Assembly: GCF_000165505.1 (NCBI RefSeq)
Contig: NC_014632.1
Coordinates: 1,426,001 to 1,490,000 of the forward strand
Reading direction: 5' to 3'
Source: Ilyobacter polytropus DSM 2926
GTDB taxonomy: Bacteria > Fusobacteriota > Fusobacteriia > Fusobacteriales > Fusobacteriaceae
Length of the DNA: 64,000 nt
The translations under genes and the position numbers were made by a program. Of this stretch, positions 60,939 through 64,000 are shown piece after piece. The notes under the pieces are model-generated. The model was given only the letters and a program-made list of their open reading frames with translations. It made no database searches and had not been told where the DNA came from. How positions within the stretch are numbered: the first letter of the stretch is position 1; each line of letters starts with the position of its first letter.

Positions 60939-61391
60939 CTACTTTCTTTTTATATCTTCTACAATCTCAATAAAAGACTTTATATCGTCAAACTCCATAT
61001 ACACAGAAGCAAATCTTACATATGCCACTTCATCAAAGTGTTTTAATTTTTCCATTATTAATTCGCCCAATTCCTGAGTAGTTATCTCATTCTTAAGAGA
61101 ATTATGGATAGTTTTTTCAACATCCATCAAAAAAACCTCCAGCTCCTCTCTGCTTATATTTCTCTTAACTGTGGCTCTCATGAGTCCTCTCATTAGTTTT
61201 TCACTGTCAAACTTTTCTCGGCTTTTATCCTTTTTCACCACATAAAAAGGTGTCTCCTCCACCTTCTCATAAGTTGTAAATCTTTTTCCACAAGAATTAC
61301 ATTCACGCCTTCTCTTTATAGAGTAACCTTCTGAGTAGGATCTACTGTCTGCAACTCTTGTATTCTCCGAATCACAAAATGGACATTTCAT
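60939..61391 (-). CDS. nrdR: Transcriptional repressor NrdR
   Basis: 150-aa regulator of ribonucleotide reductase genes. The zinc ribbon is MKCPFCDSENTRVADSR followed by RRRECNSCGKRFTTYE (four cysteines), and the ATP-cone domain continues from VVKKDKSREKFDSEKLMRGL. It binds NrdR boxes upstream of nrd operons when loaded with dATP/ATP. No nrd genes are in the window. It lies in the aroQ-ptsN-recO run. Confidence 0.95.
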   Translation of the reverse strand: MKCPFCDSENTRVADSRSYSEGYSIKRRRECNSCGKRFTTYEKVEETPFYVVKKDKSREKFDSEKLMRGLMRATVKRNISREELEVFLMDVEKTIHNSLKNEITTQELGELIMEKLKHFDEVAYVRFASVYMEFDDIKSFIEIVEDIKRK

Positions 61392-61401
61392 ATGAAATCA
61401 C

Positions 61402-61872
61402 CTAAATATTCTCTTCTTCTTCAATGCACTCTAGTACCTCTTCTGGAGTTTTTACTGCCAAGAGTTTATTTCTAAATTCTTCGTTTCTGATAAGTCTAGA
61501 AATTCTAGCTAATACTTTCAAATATATTTGACTGTCTCTGAGAGGAGAAGCAAAAACAAAAAACATTTTTACATTTTCTTCATCTAGAGAAGCAAAATCA
61601 ACACCTTTTTTGCTTATTCCAAAGGCAATTGTCAGTCTTTCTGCTGCATCTGTTTTTGCATGGGGAATAGCCACTTTTTTACCTATTCCTGTACTTCCTA
61701 ACTCCTCCCTTTCTACCAGTGCCTTATGAGTTACTCCATTATCAGTTATTGTGTCTGATTGACCTATCAAAGCCGATAACTCTTTTAGTACTTCTGTTTT
61801 ATTTCCAGCCTTAAGGTCTAGGTTTATTAGGTCATTTGACATGTAATCTGTTATCTTAACTATATTCACCAT
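61402..61872 (-). CDS. PTS EIIA domain protein (PtsN-like)
   Basis: 156-aa fructose/mannitol-type EIIA domain with the phosphohistidine in VAIPHAKTDAAERLTIAFG and 'FFVFASPLRDSQIYLKVLARISRLI'. It stands alone with no EIIB/C, as PtsN-type regulatory EIIA proteins do; a partner nitrogen-PTS is not visible. The gene overlaps the recO end by 17 nt. What it regulates is unknown. Confidence 0.86.
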   Translation of the reverse strand: MVNIVKITDYMSNDLINLDLKAGNKTEVLKELSALIGQSDTITDNGVTHKALVEREELGSTGIGKKVAIPHAKTDAAERLTIAFGISKKGVDFASLDEENVKMFFVFASPLRDSQIYLKVLARISRLIRNEEFRNKLLAVKTPEEVLECIEEEENI

Positions 61873-62581
61873 TTTTTAAATCCTCCCCTAAAAAATGTTT
61901 GAAATTTAGACTAGTGTGGAGATGATAATTTATATATCTTTCCAATATATTTATTACTTTTTTTACAACTGTAATATCTCTTATCTCTTTCAAAACACCA
62001 TCTGATTTCTCACCTGATATATTTTCCAATATTTTTTTTTCCATTTTAGATAATTTTAAAAAATAACTTCCAGAATTTTTTCTGAATTTTGAGTTTTCTA
62101 TGTCAAAATATTCACCTTCTGATAATTCAAAAGCAATTCCTTCCTCTTGTATCATTTTACTTAAAAAATGACAAACAAGTAAATGATTTTTTATTTGATT
62201 TTCACTTTTATCTAAATAATTTATAACCTTTAAAAAATAATCATAAAGAACACTTTTCCTCTGGTTTTCTACCAAGATATTGTTCAACACAGATAAAATG
62301 TACATTATTATCTCAATATTTTTTATATTGCTTCTTATACCCCAAAATGAATCAAGTAATTCGAAATTTGTAGTTATAAGGCGTTCACCTTTTCTATAAA
62401 AAACAAACTTAGAAAAAGCTAGAAGTTCTACAGCATTTTTGTCCCTTCTTTTGGATTTTCGTATTCCTTTTATATTAAGTTGTATTTTACCATATCTCCG
62501 ACTGAAAATTGTTATCAGTCTATCTGCTTCTCCATAATCTAATTTTTTTATGATTACTCCGTCACTACTTAAAAATTTCAT
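61856..62581 (-). CDS. recO: DNA repair protein RecO
   Basis: 241-aa protein with the RecO N-terminal OB fold: 'DGVIIKKLDYGEADRLITIFSRRYGKIQLNIKGIRKSKR' spans residues 6-45. The C-terminal part is helical and its usual zinc cysteines are not evident. RecO loads RecA with RecR on SSB-coated DNA. It starts directly after the upstream gene's stop (adjacent bases) and overlaps the EIIA gene. Confidence 0.88.
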   Translation of the reverse strand: MKFLSSDGVIIKKLDYGEADRLITIFSRRYGKIQLNIKGIRKSKRRDKNAVELLAFSKFVFYRKGERLITTNFELLDSFWGIRSNIKNIEIIMYILSVLNNILVENQRKSVLYDYFLKVINYLDKSENQIKNHLLVCHFLSKMIQEEGIAFELSEGEYFDIENSKFRKNSGSYFLKLSKMEKKILENISGEKSDGVLKEIRDITVVKKVINILERYINYHLHTSLNFKHFLGEDLKNGEYS

Positions 62582-63145
62582 CTATATTTCAAACTCACTA
62601 CTTAAAAATTCAGGGTTGATAACTATTTTTTTTAGCATAACTTCAGATAATTTTGAATCTCCATCATAAACAGTTATCTGTACCGGAAAATAATAGCCCT
62701 TTACTTTTTCTAATTTCTCAAAAACTATTCTCAAACCACTTTCATATTCTAACTCTTTTATTTTACCGCTATAAAAATTACTCTTGAATTTGGCATCTTT
62801 CTGTTCCTTGGTTTTTATATCTTTTATAACTTTGATAATATAATTTTCCTCATCATCAAGTTCTTCCTCATAACTCTGCTGAAAAAGTGGGAGATATACA
62901 ATCTTTTTATTCTTATTATAAATATAAATTTCTCCCTTATTTTCTTCTGGAAAAATAATTTCTTTTTTTATAAGGTCAGGAAGTACTGCCTTTATATTAT
63001 AATCTTTAACCCGATTTTTTCCATTTATCAAGGTTACCTCTCTTGCATCAAATTGAAAACTTTTTATATCTGACAGAGTCTTCTCAGCACCAAAGGAAAG
63101 AATATTTATAAGTACAAAAAACAATATTAAACATATTTTTTTCAT
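62582..63145 (-). CDS. Exported protein of unknown function
   Basis: 187-aa protein with a signal peptide (KKICLILFFVLINILSFGA, cut near 20). The mature part is beta-rich, with 'KSFQFDAREVTLINGK', 'KNKKIVYLPLFQQSYEEEL' and 'YYFPVQITVYDGDSKLSE'; the alternating strands recall the LolA/LppX fold, but I do not see enough to assign it. ATG 63145 follows GAGGAG by 7 nt; an ATG six codons upstream overlaps mreC. It lies between mreC and recO. Confidence 0.65.
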   Translation of the reverse strand: MKKICLILFFVLINILSFGAEKTLSDIKSFQFDAREVTLINGKNRVKDYNIKAVLPDLIKKEIIFPEENKGEIYIYNKNKKIVYLPLFQQSYEEELDDEENYIIKVIKDIKTKEQKDAKFKSNFYSGKIKELEYESGLRIVFEKLEKVKGYYFPVQITVYDGDSKLSEVMLKKIVINPEFLSSEFEI

Positions 63146-63149
63146 TCTA

Positions 63150-63953
63150 TTACTCCTCTTCAAATATTATGACTTCATTGATATCAAAAATATTAAAATC
63201 TTGAACTATTTTTATATCTTTAAAAAGTTGGTTTTTACTCTCCCCTATACTTTCAACTCTTCCTACATAAATTCCCTTAGGATAAATATCACTTATTCCA
63301 GAAGTGTATATTTCCTCTCCCACCTCTATGTTTTTATCTACAGAAACACTCTCCATAGTCATTAATTCTGAGTTTTCACCTTTTAATACACCTAAAACCT
63401 CATTTTTATAACTTAAAACACTTGTATACACGTCACCTTTTGTAACAAGCTCAACCAGAGAATAATCTTTATAAATTTTTGATACCCTACCCAAAAGGTC
63501 TTTCCCCGCCATTACCACCATATCTTTTTTTATTCCGTCTGTTTCTCCTAGATCTATAAATACACTTTCATGGTAGGTCAGACTGTCTTTAAAATTAATT
63601 CTTGCAACTTTAAAAACTGTTTTGCTCTTTTGTTTCATATCTAGTAGCTCATGCAGTCTCTTATTTTCCTCTATAAGAGTCTCTGATTGTTTTTCTAGGA
63701 TTGCAAGTTTTGCCACCTCATGTTTGAACTCTTTATTCTCTTGCATTATCCTATTGTAATTCTTGAGAGTTGACAGCCCCTCTTTCATTTTATTGGTAGA
63801 CTGATAAACCCATACCTTTACTGGAAAAAATAAATTTCCCACAGGACCTTCCATTGAATTAAGAGGCCCCCTTAAAACCAAGAGGACCAGAATCAGGCTT
63901 ACTATATAGTAGGCGAGTCTTTTTTTAGGCCCACCCATTTTTTTAAACTTCAT
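63150..63953 (-). CDS. mreC: Rod shape-determining protein MreC
   Basis: 267-aa protein that scaffolds the elongation wall complex. A membrane helix (about 12-28) follows a short basic tail; then a coiled coil (about 65-105: NRIMQENKEFKHEVAKL) and the two MreC beta-barrel lobes, with 'SVFIDLGETDGIKKDMVVMAGKDLLGRV' and 'EVGEEIYTSGISDIYPKGIYVGRV'. It suggests a rod-shaped cell. The next gene follows 4 nt later. Confidence 0.93.
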   Translation of the reverse strand: MKFKKMGGPKKRLAYYIVSLILVLLVLRGPLNSMEGPVGNLFFPVKVWVYQSTNKMKEGLSTLKNYNRIMQENKEFKHEVAKLAILEKQSETLIEENKRLHELLDMKQKSKTVFKVARINFKDSLTYHESVFIDLGETDGIKKDMVVMAGKDLLGRVSKIYKDYSLVELVTKGDVYTSVLSYKNEVLGVLKGENSELMTMESVSVDKNIEVGEEIYTSGISDIYPKGIYVGRVESIGESKNQLFKDIKIVQDFNIFDINEVIIFEEE

Positions 63954-63967
63954 ATTTGTATAGCTCC

Positions 63968-64000
63968 TTACTGTCCCTGCATTTTAATTCTTGTTATTAA
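63968..64000 (-). CDS. C-terminal end of an unidentified gene (partial)
   Basis: The last 10 codons of a minus-strand gene, ending LITRIKMQGQ and TAA, then AAGGAG before mreC. In rod-shaped bacteria mreB often precedes mreC, but this tail is too short to identify, and it runs off the window. Confidence 0.4.
   Translation of the reverse strand, partial: LITRIKMQGQ

Noticed and set aside
1..64000. CRISPR arrays, prophage, integrated elements, tRNA or rRNA genes
   Set aside because: No regular repeats, no phage or transposase genes and no tRNA/rRNA sequence motifs were found while reading both strands.

Overview
The window looks like chromosomal DNA of an anaerobic member of the Fusobacteriota, close to Ilyobacter or Propionigenium. 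This is an inference from gene content: AT-rich DNA, strong AGGAGG ribosome-binding sites, frequent TTG and GTG starts, a Gram-positive-type PolC, a SpoIID-family protein, rubredoxin and a tungsten/molybdenum aldehyde:ferredoxin oxidoreductase. Nearly all of it is core genome. I see no tRNA or rRNA genes, no CRISPR array, no prophage and no intact insertion sequence.

Layout. 1-3980 (minus): a tungstate/molybdopterin locus with an ABC tungstate transporter (tupA, start of tupB), a MoeB/ThiF-like enzyme, a MoaD-like carrier and an aldehyde:ferredoxin oxidoreductase whose leader is a Moco/Tuco-type riboswitch. 4.5-6.5 kb: a DUF1499 lipoprotein, a possible small RNA between two terminators, and HD and HAD hydrolases. 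6.6-13.05 kb (minus): an ABC exporter, an RqcH/NFACT protein, and a MarR-FeoA regulator, rpe, rsgA and a PASTA-only membrane protein in the gene order of the Firmicutes prkC locus but without the kinase. 13.2-22.9 kb (plus): two hpt copies, rsmA, DUF4911, a thioesterase, a KH-domain protein, rimM, trmD, a gamma-carbonic-anhydrase-like protein, a SPOUT methyltransferase and polC. 23.2-24.5 kb: a broken CHASE4/HAMP/GGDEF gene and rubredoxin.

24.5-37.7 kb (minus): rpsO, ftsH, tilS, a spoIID-like gene, a B12-binding radical SAM gene, mltG, a DEAD-box helicase, a Na/phosphate cotransporter, uraA and a hot-dog thioesterase. 37.9-47.8 kb: a yfcE-type phosphodiesterase (plus), then on minus a small membrane protein, thiN, a secreted nuclease, a lipase, a DgkA-PAP2 fusion, ybeY, a PgpH-type HD phosphodiesterase and a JAMM-DinG helicase fusion. 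48-52.4 kb: rpsT (plus), suhB and a DUF3870 gene (minus), and a Zn/Cd-type P-ATPase (plus) under an ArsR-type operator. 52.4-64 kb (minus): holA, thiP and thiB under a TPP riboswitch, a short FtsZ-family protein, an ArsR/CadC-like repressor with a small membrane protein, and a long wall/division run (glpX, ftsB-like, DUF368, aroQ, nrdR, ptsN-like, recO, an unknown exported protein, mreC).

Most genes sit in compact operons with 1-15 nt gaps or ATGA-type overlaps, and intrinsic terminators end many of them. The points most worth a second look are the riboswitch-AOR-MoaD-MoeB locus, the orphan PASTA protein, the MarR-FeoA fusion, the JAMM-DinG fusion, the tail-less FtsZ, the possible small RNA near 5.1 kb, and a thiamine transporter with no ATPase gene beside it.
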